A stretch of 24,059 nt of DNA from Pseudomonadota bacterium (GTDB lineage Bacteria > Pseudomonadota > Gammaproteobacteria > Burkholderiales > Burkholderiaceae_B), in NCBI GenBank assembly GCA_023427085.1, contig JAEZBO010000005.1, positions 1 through 24,059 on the forward strand, in the 5' to 3' direction. The notes under the pieces are model-generated. The model saw only the letters and a list, made by a program, of their open reading frames with translations. It did no database searches and was not told the origin of the DNA. The position numbers and the translations under genes are program-made. This document shows, in pieces, positions 7,335-14,921 of this stretch. Numbering within the stretch: position 1 is the stretch's first letter; each line of letters opens with the position of its first letter.

Positions 7335-8270
7335 TCAGGGGGCCGCGCGCTCGGTGTCCAGCGCGGACGGGCGGCCGGCGCGATTGTAGGTCAGCAGCAT
7401 CGACACGAAGACCCGCGCCGCCGGCGCCAGCGGCACGGCCTGGCGCTGCACCAGGCAGATCTCGGCGGCCGGCAGCGGCTCGTCGATGCTCAGCGCGCTC
7501 AGGTGCTGGCCGTCGCCGTGGTCCAGCACGCAGTTCGGGCCCAGGAACAGATAATCGGTCTCGGACAGCAGCCGCAGCGTATCCAGCAGCGATTCGACCG
7601 TCAGCGCGACGTTCGGTGCCGCCAGCCCGTTCTCGCTGAACCAGTCGCCCAGCCGGTTCGACGGCGTGCCGGCGCGGCCCAGCGGCCGGGTATTGATCCA
7701 CTCGGCCTCGCGCAGCGCGTGGATGCTGCGCGCGTGCTGCAGCGGATGCCCGCGCCGGCACAGGATGCGCGCCTGCGAGTCGGCCAGCTTGACGCTGTGC
7801 AGGTCGGTCAGGTCGCTGCCATGCGAGACCAGCGTCATCGCAAAGTCGAGCTTGCCTTCGCGGATGCCCGACAGCAGCAGCGACGACGGCCCGCTGGCCA
7901 GGTTCACCGCGATGCCCGGATGCGCCCAGCGCAACTGCCGCAGCGCCTCGGGCAGCAGACGCGCGCTGGCTTCGGCCGACGAACCCACGTTGATGCTGCC
8001 GGACAGCCGGCCTTGCAGGTAATTGAACTCCTGCTCGGTGCGGTGGCATTCACCCAGGATCAGCCGCGCGCGCGTCAGCAGCGTATGGCCCTGCGCGGTC
8101 AGCACCACGCCGGTGCTGGCGCGCGTGAACAGCGTCGCCGACAAGGAGTGCTCGAGCCGGTGCAGCTGTTGCGTCAGGCCGCTTTGCGCGATGCCCAGCG
8201 CGCGCGCACCGGCACGGATGCTGCCGTGCTCGACGATCGCGACGAAGGCGCGCAACTGTTCCAGCGTCAT
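7335..8270 (-). CDS. LysR-family transcriptional regulator, divergent from the catabolic operon
   Basis: 311-aa LysR-type regulator. The HTH is MTLEQLRAFVAIVEHGSIRA followed by GARALGIAQSGLTQQLHRLE, with LSATLFTRASTGVVLTAQG as the wing. Effector-binding domain from about residue 90. ATG 8270 has GGAGGG seven bases upstream and is preferred over the in-frame TTG at 8285. It is transcribed away from the 8411-13693 operon, the classical LysR layout, and the 140-bp gap has a perfect dyad, so it most likely regulates that operon and itself. The inducer is probably a pathway intermediate of the operon. The two downstream genes (HD hydrolase, metallophosphoesterase) follow closely but look functionally unrelated. 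Confidence 0.94.
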   Translation of the reverse strand: MTLEQLRAFVAIVEHGSIRAGARALGIAQSGLTQQLHRLEHSLSATLFTRASTGVVLTAQGHTLLTRARLILGECHRTEQEFNYLQGRLSGSINVGSSAEASARLLPEALRQLRWAHPGIAVNLASGPSSLLLSGIREGKLDFAMTLVSHGSDLTDLHSVKLADSQARILCRRGHPLQHARSIHALREAEWINTRPLGRAGTPSNRLGDWFSENGLAAPNVALTVESLLDTLRLLSETDYLFLGPNCVLDHGDGQHLSALSIDEPLPAAEICLVQRQAVPLAPAARVFVSMLLTYNRAGRPSALDTERAAP

Positions 8271-8288
8271 GAAACGGCCCTCCAAGGC

Positions 8289-8338
8289 GATAACTTTTGG
8301 TGATCATGATAACGGTGTTCGCATCTTATGCGATCACC
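8289..8338. promoter_or_regulatory. Candidate LysR operator between divergent genes
   Basis: A perfect 6-3-6 dyad TCGCAT-CTT-ATGCGA spans 8319-8333. A wider inverted pair GGTGATC (8299-8305) and GATCACC (8332-8338) flanks it. GATAAC also occurs twice in direct orientation 19 bases apart (8289-8294, 8308-8313). The position between a LysR gene and its divergent operon, and the dyad size, fit a LysR recognition site plus activation site, although the dyad is T-N13-A and not the canonical T-N11-A. Confidence 0.55.
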
Positions 8339-8410
8339 GAGGCTTCTCTAGACTGCTTCGTAACGCTGGTGTCACAGACCGGCATGACCGAATGCAAGAC
8401 GAGGAAAGCC

Positions 8411-8803
8411 ATGAGCAAGGATCTCTATCAACGCGGCGAGGAAATCCGCCGCGAAGTCCTGGGTGAGGACTATGTCAACAAATCGGTCGCCAGCAGCGAC
8501 CCGTTCACCGAACCGATGCGCGACTTCGCCATCCGCAACCTGTGGGGCGATGTCTGGGACCGTCCTGGCCTGGATCGCCGCTCGCGCAGCCTGCTGAACC
8601 TGGGCATCCTGGCGGCGATGAACCGCCCGGCCGAGCTGAAGATCCATCTGCGCGGCGCGCTCAACAATGGCGTCACGCGCGAAGAGATGGTCGAGGTCTT
8701 CCTGCAGGTGGCGCTGTATTGCGGGGTGCCCACCGGCAGCGACGCGACCCGCGTCGCCAAACAGTTCCTGGCCGAGTTCGACGCCGAGCAGGCCGCCAAA
8801 TGA
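8411..8803 (+). CDS. Carboxymuconolactone decarboxylase-family protein (PcaC-like)
   Basis: 130-aa protein, the usual PcaC length. The family core is clear: LDRRSRSLLNLGILAAMNRP (55-73), then ELKIHLRGALNNGVTREEM with H79, and EVFLQVALYCGVPTGSDA. The same pattern is found in gamma-carboxymuconolactone decarboxylase of the protocatechuate pathway and in many paralogues with other roles. No other pca genes lie nearby, so protocatechuate breakdown is not supported and the reaction is unknown. ATG 8411 is preceded by GAGGAAAG; longer in-frame starts upstream run into the operator region. First gene of a tight operon; its TGA overlaps the next ATG (ATGA at 8800-8803). Confidence 0.9.
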   Translation: MSKDLYQRGEEIRREVLGEDYVNKSVASSDPFTEPMRDFAIRNLWGDVWDRPGLDRRSRSLLNLGILAAMNRPAELKIHLRGALNNGVTREEMVEVFLQVALYCGVPTGSDATRVAKQFLAEFDAEQAAK

Positions 8804-10320
8804 GCGTCGCCGCCAGCGGCGCGGCCGTCCCGGCAACGTCGATAGCCCCTCGCGATCTCTACGCCCACCTGATGGGTGCGGGCCAGCCGGTCGGGTCCTT
8901 CGTGGCGGGGCAGTGCGTCGCCGGCGATGGCGACGAGATCGCGCTGGTCGATCCCACCAATGGCCAGCCGCTGCTGAGCTATCGCGACATCGGGGCTTCG
9001 ACGCTCGAGCGGGCGCTGGCCACCGCGCAGTCAGGCCAGGCCGAATGGGCCGCCTGGTCCGCGCGCGACCGCGCGATGGCGCTGGCACGGCTGGCCGAGT
9101 CGATCAGCGCGCAGGCCGATGCCATCGCGCGGCTGGAAGCCTGGTCGACCGGCAAGGCCGTCAAGGGCTGCCGCGCGCAGGTCGCCGCGGTGGCCGAAAG
9201 CCTGCGCTACTTCGCCGGCTGGGCCGACAAGGTCGGCGGCAGCGTGATCCCGGTGCCGGGCGGCCAGCTCAACTACACGCTGCGCGAGCCGCTCGGCGTG
9301 GTGCTGCAGATCATGCCGTGGAACTCGCCGTTCTATCTGGCGGGCTGGAGCATGGCGCCGGCGCTCGCCATGGGCAATGCGGTGCTGCTCAAGCCGTCCG
9401 AGCTGACGCCGCTGAGCTCGCTGGTGCTGGCCAAGCTGGCCCTCGATGCCGGCCTGCCCGCCGGCACGCTGAACGTGGTCAACGGACTGGGCCAGACCAT
9501 CGGCCCGGCCGCCATCGGCTGCGAGGCCGTGCGCAAGGTGGTGTTCGTGGGCTCGACGCAGACCGGCCGGCGCGTCAACAGCGATGCCGGCAAACGGCCG
9601 ATTCCGTGCCTGCTCGAACTCGGCGGCAAGTCGGCCAACATCGTCTTCGACGATGCCGACCTGGACCGCGCCGCGCAGGCCGCGGTGGTCGCCGCCTTCG
9701 CCAACACCGGCCAGAACTGCGCCGCCGGCTCGCGGCTGCTGGTGCAGCGGGGCATCTACGACCGCTTCGTCGAGGCGGTGGTGCAGGCCACGGCCTCGTA
9801 CCGCATCGGCGACCCGCTCGATGAGAACAGCGACTCGGGGCCGCTGAACAACCGGACGCAATACCGCCGCGTCTGGGACATGGTGCGCATGGGCCTGCAG
9901 GAAGGCGCGCGGCTGGCGCTGGGCCAGGCCGACGAGCCGGCCGGTCAGCAGGGCTATTTCGTACAGCCCACCATCCTGTCGCACGTGCACAACGGCATGC
10001 GCATCGCGCGTGAAGAGGTCTTCGGTCCGGTGCTGGTGGTCATCCCCTTCGAGACGGAGCAAGAGGCCATCGCGATCGCCAACGACAGCGAATTCGGTCT
10101 GGCCGGCGCGGTCTGGACCCGCGACATCGCGCGTGCCCACCGGGTCGCCGCCGCGGTCAGGGCCGGCATCTTCTGGATCAACATGTACCGCGACATGCAC
10201 GCCTCGACCCCGTTCGGCGGTTATGGCAACAGCGGTTATGGACGCGGCAGCGGTGAAGAAGCGCTGCACGAATACACGCAGACCAAGAGCGTCTGGGTGC
10301 CTTACGGAGAGGGCGCCTGA
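8800..10320 (+). CDS. NAD(P)-dependent aldehyde dehydrogenase
   Basis: 506-aa aldehyde dehydrogenase, which oxidises an aldehyde to a carboxylate in the cytosol. Family residues are all visible: N175 in MPWNSPF, K198 in LLKPSELTP, GSTQTGR (251-257) in the coenzyme site, E273 in LLELGGKS, catalytic C307 in TGQNCAAGSR, E406 in REEVFGPV, and PFGGYGNSGYGR near the end. ATG 8800 overlaps the stop of the PcaC-like gene by four bases; the longer frame upstream is antisense-like shadow. The substrate is unknown. Being coupled to the PcaC-like gene and followed by a beta-hydroxyacid dehydrogenase, it probably catalyses the aldehyde-to-acid step of the same pathway. Confidence 0.94.
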   Translation: MSVAASGAAVPATSIAPRDLYAHLMGAGQPVGSFVAGQCVAGDGDEIALVDPTNGQPLLSYRDIGASTLERALATAQSGQAEWAAWSARDRAMALARLAESISAQADAIARLEAWSTGKAVKGCRAQVAAVAESLRYFAGWADKVGGSVIPVPGGQLNYTLREPLGVVLQIMPWNSPFYLAGWSMAPALAMGNAVLLKPSELTPLSSLVLAKLALDAGLPAGTLNVVNGLGQTIGPAAIGCEAVRKVVFVGSTQTGRRVNSDAGKRPIPCLLELGGKSANIVFDDADLDRAAQAAVVAAFANTGQNCAAGSRLLVQRGIYDRFVEAVVQATASYRIGDPLDENSDSGPLNNRTQYRRVWDMVRMGLQEGARLALGQADEPAGQQGYFVQPTILSHVHNGMRIAREEVFGPVLVVIPFETEQEAIAIANDSEFGLAGAVWTRDIARAHRVAAAVRAGIFWINMYRDMHASTPFGGYGNSGYGRGSGEEALHEYTQTKSVWVPYGEGA

Positions 10321-10354
10321 GCGCGCCAGACCACATATGGAAACGCAAAACATC

Positions 10355-11242
10355 ATGAATCAGAACGCTACGGTGGGTGTGATCGGCCTGGGCAAGATGG
10401 GCCGCGGCATGGCCGGATCGCTCAAGCGCGCCGGCTTCGACGTGCTCGGCCTGGACGCCTCGCCGGCGGCACGCACGGCCTGCGAACAGGACGGCGTGCG
10501 GGTCACCGCCGAGTTGGCCGAACTACTCGCGCAGGCCGACATCGTCGTGCTGTCGCTGCCCAACTCGGACATCGTCCGGGCCTTGATCGAAGGCCCGCAA
10601 GGCCTGGCGGCGCTAGCGCGCAGCGGCACGCTGCTGGTCGACACCACCACGGCCGATCCGGCCACGATGAAGGCGGTCATGCCGCTGCTGGCGCAGGCCG
10701 GCATCAGCCTGGTCGACGCACCGGTCAGCGGCGGCCCGCGCGGCGCGGCGGCCGGCGAGCTGACCATGTTCATCGGCGGTTCGCCGGCCGATCTCGAGCG
10801 CGCGCACGGCGTGCTGTCGGCGCTCGGCACCAAGCGCTTCCATATCGGCGACACCGGCGCGGGCTACATCGCCAAGCTGGTCAACAACCTGCTGGTGGCC
10901 TCGCACCTGCTGACCGCCAGCGAGGCCTTCCGCATGGCCGAAGCCGCCGGCGTCAAGACCGAACAGCTGCTCGAAGCCATCAACACCGGCTCGGGCCGCA
11001 GCGGCGTCACGCTCTACAACTATCCCAGCCGCATCCTCAACCAGGGTTTCGATTCGGGGTTCACGATGCAGCTGATGCGCAAGGACGTGCGGCTGGCGCT
11101 GGGCCTGATGCGCAGCGTCGACCTGCAACTGCCGGTCTCGGCGCAGGTGGCCGACATCTGGCAGGCCAGCGAGGCCAGCATCGCCGATCAGGAAGACTTC
11201 AACCGTATCGTTCAACTGGACACGAATTCGCCGCGCGGCTGA
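10355..11242 (+). CDS. NAD-binding beta-hydroxyacid dehydrogenase (3-hydroxyisobutyrate dehydrogenase family)
   Basis: 295-aa dehydrogenase. The Rossmann motif GLGKMG lies at 11-16, the substrate motif DAPVSGGPRGA at 121-131, and the catalytic lysine K174 in GAGYIAKLVNN. The all-helical C-terminal domain follows. It would oxidise a beta-hydroxyacid to a semialdehyde, or reduce the reverse, which fits the preceding aldehyde dehydrogenase as a two-step alcohol-aldehyde-acid route. ATG 10355 places the first beta strand at residue 6, as usual. An in-frame ATG at 10337 adds six residues; neither has a good Shine-Dalgarno, so the start is uncertain. The frame extends further upstream only as a shadow of the aldehyde dehydrogenase gene. 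Confidence 0.92.
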   Translation: MNQNATVGVIGLGKMGRGMAGSLKRAGFDVLGLDASPAARTACEQDGVRVTAELAELLAQADIVVLSLPNSDIVRALIEGPQGLAALARSGTLLVDTTTADPATMKAVMPLLAQAGISLVDAPVSGGPRGAAAGELTMFIGGSPADLERAHGVLSALGTKRFHIGDTGAGYIAKLVNNLLVASHLLTASEAFRMAEAAGVKTEQLLEAINTGSGRSGVTLYNYPSRILNQGFDSGFTMQLMRKDVRLALGLMRSVDLQLPVSAQVADIWQASEASIADQEDFNRIVQLDTNSPRG

Positions 11243-11303
11243 GCACCGCCGGGTATCGCAGTATCCGCAGTACATCGGCAGTACCACACAAGGGGAAAAC
11301 AGC

Positions 11304-12281
11304 ATGAAACATGCACTCAAGACCGCTATTGCCTTGGCCGCGCTGAGCGTCGGCAGCCTGTCGGGCGGCGCCGCCCACGCGCAATATCCTGACCGGCCGA
11401 TCAAGATGATCGTGCCGTTCCCGCCCGGCGGCACCACCGACACGGTGGCGCGTTTCATCGCGCAGGGCATGGGCGAGAAGCTCGGCCAGCAGATCGTGGT
11501 GGACTATCGCGCCGGCGCGGCCACCATCATCGGCGCCGACCTGGTCGCCAAGTCGCCGCCCGACGGCTACACCATCCTGCTCGGCACGGCCACCACCTTC
11601 GCGGTCAATCCGATTCTCTATCCCGATCTGTCCTACGACTCGCTCAAGAGCTTCACGCCGGTCGGCGTGATCGGCACCACCTCGCTGGCGCTGCTGGCCA
11701 ACAAGGCCGAGCCTGCCGACGATCTCAAGAGCCTGCTCGAGAACATCCGCAAGGATCCCAACAAATATTCGTACGGCTCGCACGGCAACGGCACCACGGT
11801 GCACTTTGCCGCCGAGATGCTGTGGTCGGCGGCCGGCACCAAGGTCACGCATATTCCGTACAAGGGCGCGGCGCCGGCCCTGACGGACCTGATGGGCGGC
11901 CAGATTCCGATCAGCTTCGATGCCTTGCCGGCCACCGTGGCGGCTTTGAAGGGCGGCAAGCTCAAGGCGCTGGCGGTGACCGGACCGGAACGCTCGAAGC
12001 TGCTGCCCGACGTGCCCACCATCGCCGAGAGCGGCTATCCGGGCTTCGCCATGCAATCGTGGTTCGCGGTGGTCGCGCCGGCCGGTCTGCCCACGGACGT
12101 GCAGGCCAAACTGGAAAAAGCGCTGGGCGATACGCTGGCCGAACCCGCGATGCTCGAGCGCCTGAGCAACGCCGGCATCGAACCCAAGTTCGAATCCTCG
12201 CAGGACTACGTCAAGCGTGTCGAGTCCGACATCGCCAAGCTGCGTCCGATCGCCAAGCAGGCCAACATCCAGCGTAATTGA
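11304..12281 (+). CDS. Bug-family (TctC-like) periplasmic solute-binding protein
   Basis: 325-aa periplasmic receptor with a signal peptide (MKHALKTAIALAALSVGSLS...AHA/Q, cleavage near residue 26). The mature start QYPDRPIKMIVPFPPGGTTD is the textbook Bug opening with the ligand-contacting PPGG loop, and LLPDVPTIAESGYPGF is the conserved C-terminal segment. AGGGG-like ribosome site (AAGGGG) lies eight bases before ATG 11304. Fourth gene of the operon; no TctA/B genes are present, so it either borrows a distant permease or acts as a sensor. Its ligand is presumably the operon's substrate. The 61-bp leader holds three GCAGTA repeats. It differs clearly from the Bug protein at 58-1026. Confidence 0.95.
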   Translation: MKHALKTAIALAALSVGSLSGGAAHAQYPDRPIKMIVPFPPGGTTDTVARFIAQGMGEKLGQQIVVDYRAGAATIIGADLVAKSPPDGYTILLGTATTFAVNPILYPDLSYDSLKSFTPVGVIGTTSLALLANKAEPADDLKSLLENIRKDPNKYSYGSHGNGTTVHFAAEMLWSAAGTKVTHIPYKGAAPALTDLMGGQIPISFDALPATVAALKGGKLKALAVTGPERSKLLPDVPTIAESGYPGFAMQSWFAVVAPAGLPTDVQAKLEKALGDTLAEPAMLERLSNAGIEPKFESSQDYVKRVESDIAKLRPIAKQANIQRN

Positions 12282-12283
12282 GC

Positions 12284-13693
12284 ATGACGAACCGCAAGGC
12301 CTGCCTGTCCGCCGCCGCCGACTATTTCGACGGCGGCGAATTCGAGCGCGTGCTGCAACGCCGCGTCGCCTATGCCTCGGAGAGCGACGCCGGGGTCGTG
12401 ACGCCGGCGCTGGCCGAGTATCTCGAGCACGAGATGGCGCCCGAGCTGACCGCGCTGGGGTTCGTGGTGCAGGTGTTGCCGAACCCGCAGCCGGGCGATG
12501 GCCCGCTGCTGGTGGCGCGCCGGGTCGAATCGGCGGCGCTGCCGACCGTGCTGACCTATGGCCACGGCGACGTCGTCAGTGGCCAGGCGTCGTCGTGGTC
12601 CAGCGGCCTGTCGCCGTGGCAGCTGAGCGTGCGCGACGGCAGATGGTACGGCCGCGGCACCGCCGACAACAAAGGCCAGCACACCATCAACCTGGCCGGG
12701 CTGGCCGCGGCGCTGCAAGCGCGTGACGGCCGTCTTGGCTACAACGTCACCGTCCTGCTCGAGACCGGCGAGGAGGCCGGCTCGCCAGGCCTGCATGCGT
12801 TCTGTGAACAGCACCGTGAGCTGTTGCGCGCCGATCTCTTCATCGGCTGCGACGGCCCGCGCGTGCAGGCTGCGCGCCCGACGGTATTCCTGGGCTCGCG
12901 CGGCATGGTCAATTTTTCGCTGCGGCTGCAGGCCCGCCAGCGCGCCTATCACTCCGGCAATTGGGGCGGCGTCATCAGCAACCCGGCCAGCCGGATCGCC
13001 AATGCGGTCGCAAGCCTGGTCGATGCCCACGGCGTCATGCGCATCGCCGGGCTGCGTCCCGATTCGCTCAGCGACGCGGTCAAGGCCGCGCTGCGTGACA
13101 TTCCCATCGGCGGCGGCGACAACGATCCGCCACTCAGCGATGGCTGGGGCGAGCCGGGCCTGAGCGCGGCCGAACGCCTGGTGGGCTGGAACACGCTAGA
13201 AGTGCTGGCGCTGGGCGCCGGCACGCCCGAGCGGCCGGTCAACGCCATCCCGCCAGCCGCGGTCGCGCATTGCCAATTGCGCTTCGTGGTCGGCACCCGC
13301 TGGCGCGAGCTGCCGGCGCTGTTGCGCGCGCACCTGGATGCCGAGGGCTATCAGGATATTGAATTGGAATGGGGCATGCAGGGCGCCGCCACGCGGCTGG
13401 ACGTCGAGCATCCATGGGTCCGGTGGGCCTGCGCGTCGCTGCAGCACAGCACTGGGGCCGCGCCGGCGGTGCTGCCGAACCTGGCCGGGTCGCTGCCCAA
13501 CGAAGTCTTCGCCGACATCCTGGGCCTGCCGACGCTATGGGTGCCGCATTCGTACCCGGCCTGCGGCCAGCACGGTCCCGACGAACACCTGCTGCCCGAG
13601 GTCGCGCGTGAAGGGCTGCAGATCATGGCGGGGCTGTATTGGGATCTGGGTGAGCCGGCTGCGCCTTGGCGGGGTGGGGCTCGCAGTCAGTAG
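12284..13693 (+). CDS. M20-family metallopeptidase/amidohydrolase
   Basis: 469-aa zinc-dependent M20 hydrolase (ArgE/DapE/CPG2/carnosinase-like). Metal and catalytic residues: H94-G-D96 in TYGHGDVV, D128 in RGTADNKGQ, E163-E164 in ETGEEAGSPGL, D190 in GCDGPR, and the C-terminal CGQHGPDEH. The dimerisation domain lies between about 200 and 340. It would hydrolyse an amide or peptide-like bond. ATG 12284 starts two bases after the Bug stop; a TTG at 12278 would overlap that stop but is less likely. Last gene of the operon, suggesting that the imported substrate is an N-acylated or amide-linked compound released before oxidation by the upstream dehydrogenases; this is inference. Confidence 0.92.
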   Translation: MTNRKACLSAAADYFDGGEFERVLQRRVAYASESDAGVVTPALAEYLEHEMAPELTALGFVVQVLPNPQPGDGPLLVARRVESAALPTVLTYGHGDVVSGQASSWSSGLSPWQLSVRDGRWYGRGTADNKGQHTINLAGLAAALQARDGRLGYNVTVLLETGEEAGSPGLHAFCEQHRELLRADLFIGCDGPRVQAARPTVFLGSRGMVNFSLRLQARQRAYHSGNWGGVISNPASRIANAVASLVDAHGVMRIAGLRPDSLSDAVKAALRDIPIGGGDNDPPLSDGWGEPGLSAAERLVGWNTLEVLALGAGTPERPVNAIPPAAVAHCQLRFVVGTRWRELPALLRAHLDAEGYQDIELEWGMQGAATRLDVEHPWVRWACASLQHSTGAAPAVLPNLAGSLPNEVFADILGLPTLWVPHSYPACGQHGPDEHLLPEVAREGLQIMAGLYWDLGEPAAPWRGGARSQ

Positions 13694-13694
13694 T

Positions 13695-13740
13695 TATTCG
13701 AATATTTCGATTATTTCGAGTTCATGCTATGTTGATCGGC
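13695..13740 (+). promoter_or_regulatory. Promoter/operator of the HTH-PIN toxin-antitoxin pair
   Basis: This AT-rich 46 bp starts just after the M20 stop. It contains the palindrome TATTCGAATA (13695-13704) and three repeats of ATTCGA/ATTTCGA (13696-13703, 13704-13711, 13713-13720). TTTCGA (13705-13710) and TATGTT (13728-13733) are spaced 17 bases and could be -35/-10 boxes. Repeats overlapping a promoter next to an antitoxin with an HTH suggest autoregulation. The boundaries are by eye. Confidence 0.45.
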
Positions 13741-14259
13741 ATGAACTCCAAACCGACTCCAGCTTCCCGCCAGCGGCGCACGGCCTCCGCCTCTGCCTCT
13801 GCTCAGCCGGGAGCGTCTAGCGCAGTGCGTGCCCATGCGACGCCGGTGTTCGAGCTATCGTTCGACGTAGAACCGGTGGTCTCCGTAATACGACGTCACG
13901 TCAAGCTCAGCAAGGCCGCCGACGCGGCCATCACGCAAGAGTTGGTCGAGGTGCTCGGCCACGCGATCGTTCAGTTCAGCGCGTCGGGAAAACACGCGCC
14001 GGCTCGAAGGGCCGTGTCCGCGCCTGCAGACGACCCTGTCCTCACCACTGAACAGGCAGCGCAACGCGTCGGTGTCAGCCGGCCTTATATGGCCAAGCTC
14101 ATCGATACCGGCGCGGTGCCTCTGCACCAAATGGTGGGCAACCAGCGTCGTGTATTGCTCAGTGCCGTCGCGCAGTGGCAACAGAACGAGCGGGCGCGAC
14201 AGGCAGAGGCGCTCAAGCGCGTGGCCCGGGACCTGGACGAAGAGATATTCTCGTCGTGA
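13741..14259 (+). CDS. HTH (excisionase/MerR-like) antitoxin of a PIN-type TA pair
   Basis: 172-aa protein. Residues 1-35 are a low-complexity Ser/Ala/Arg tail. Residues 38-90 (VFELSFDVEPVVSVIRRHVK...) resemble a prevent-host-death-like or other dimerising segment but are not assigned. Residues 99-148 form an excisionase-type helix-turn-helix: VLTTEQAAQRVGVSRPYMAK, then LIDTGAVPLHQMVGNQRRV, as in pfam HTH_17 proteins. The acidic C-terminus DLDEEIF could contact the toxin. ATG 13741 lies 7-8 bases after a candidate -10 box, so the mRNA may be leaderless; ATG 13729 in frame is an alternative. Its TGA overlaps the GTG of the PIN gene (GTGA). Codon choice is less GC-extreme than the neighbours, suggesting acquisition by transfer. 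Confidence 0.8.
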   Translation: MNSKPTPASRQRRTASASASAQPGASSAVRAHATPVFELSFDVEPVVSVIRRHVKLSKAADAAITQELVEVLGHAIVQFSASGKHAPARRAVSAPADDPVLTTEQAAQRVGVSRPYMAKLIDTGAVPLHQMVGNQRRVLLSAVAQWQQNERARQAEALKRVARDLDEEIFSS

Positions 14260-14870
14260 GCGTCCCAGTCGTGGCCGATGCAGATGTGCTGTTCGCTGCC
14301 ACGACTCGCGGGTTGCTGATCTACCTCGACTACGAAGGGCTGATCAAGCTGCATTGGTCTGCATTGATTCTCGACGAACTCGCCCGCGCCTTGGTCGACA
14401 CGGGTCGAAAAACGACGCTGGATGATGCCAAGGCGCACGAGGCGCGCCTGTGCCAGGCCTTGCCCAATGCATCGGTGTCCACGGAAGACGTGCAGGCGCA
14501 TTATCGAGCAGTGGCGCCGGCAGTCCGTTCAGCGAAAGACACACACGTTGCCGCCTGCGCGCACTACCTGCTTGTAAAAAAGGCCTATCCGGACCAGTCC
14601 GCGGTGGCGCTGGTTTCGCGCAACACCAGGGATTTCAAGAGGACCGTGCTTGCGGAGATGGGCATCATGTTGCAGAGGCCGGATGTCTTTCTTGCAAGCT
14701 TGATCGCGTCTAGGCCGGCGGCAGTCGCCCGCGCGCTCCGCCGCTTTCGGCTCGACCTGACCTCCCTGCCTGCGCCCGAGGCCTTGTTGCATCGATTGGC
14801 ACGGGACGGACTGGCGACCACCGTTCACCGGTTGCAAGTCTTGTATCGGAGTGGGGAAGTCGAGCTCTAG
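14256..14870 (+). CDS. PIN-domain ribonuclease toxin (VapC-like)
   Basis: 204-aa PIN-domain protein, expected to be a magnesium-dependent RNase. Acidic active-site residues: D8/D10 in VADADVLF, E41 in ALILDELARAL, D95 in SAKDTHVAACA, and N123/D126 in SRNTRDF. Residues of about 150-204 are a C-terminal extension beyond the usual 130-140-residue VapC core. GTG 14256 overlaps the antitoxin stop as GTGA and has GAAGAGA upstream, so toxin translation is coupled to antitoxin translation; an in-frame GTG at 14271 is an alternative. The pairing of an HTH protein with a coupled PIN protein is the basis for the toxin call; the RNA target is unknown. Confidence 0.82.
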   Translation: MSVPVVADADVLFAATTRGLLIYLDYEGLIKLHWSALILDELARALVDTGRKTTLDDAKAHEARLCQALPNASVSTEDVQAHYRAVAPAVRSAKDTHVAACAHYLLVKKAYPDQSAVALVSRNTRDFKRTVLAEMGIMLQRPDVFLASLIASRPAAVARALRRFRLDLTSLPAPEALLHRLARDGLATTVHRLQVLYRSGEVEL

Positions 14871-14921
14871 GGTTGAGGCGTCGCGTAAGAATTCCATCCG
14901 CGCCAGCGTTATGCTCGCTGC

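Noticed and set aside
8411..8803. Calling the PcaC-like gene pcaC of the protocatechuate pathway
   Set aside because: No pcaB, pcaD, pcaG/H or pcaI/J neighbours; the family is broad, so only the family name is used.
10337..10354. Upstream ATG for the beta-hydroxyacid dehydrogenase
   Set aside because: Not excluded; the later ATG gives the usual family N-terminus, and neither has a clear Shine-Dalgarno.
12278..12283. TTG start for the M20 gene
   Set aside because: ATG 12284 two codons later is a more usual start; the TTG has no better ribosome site.
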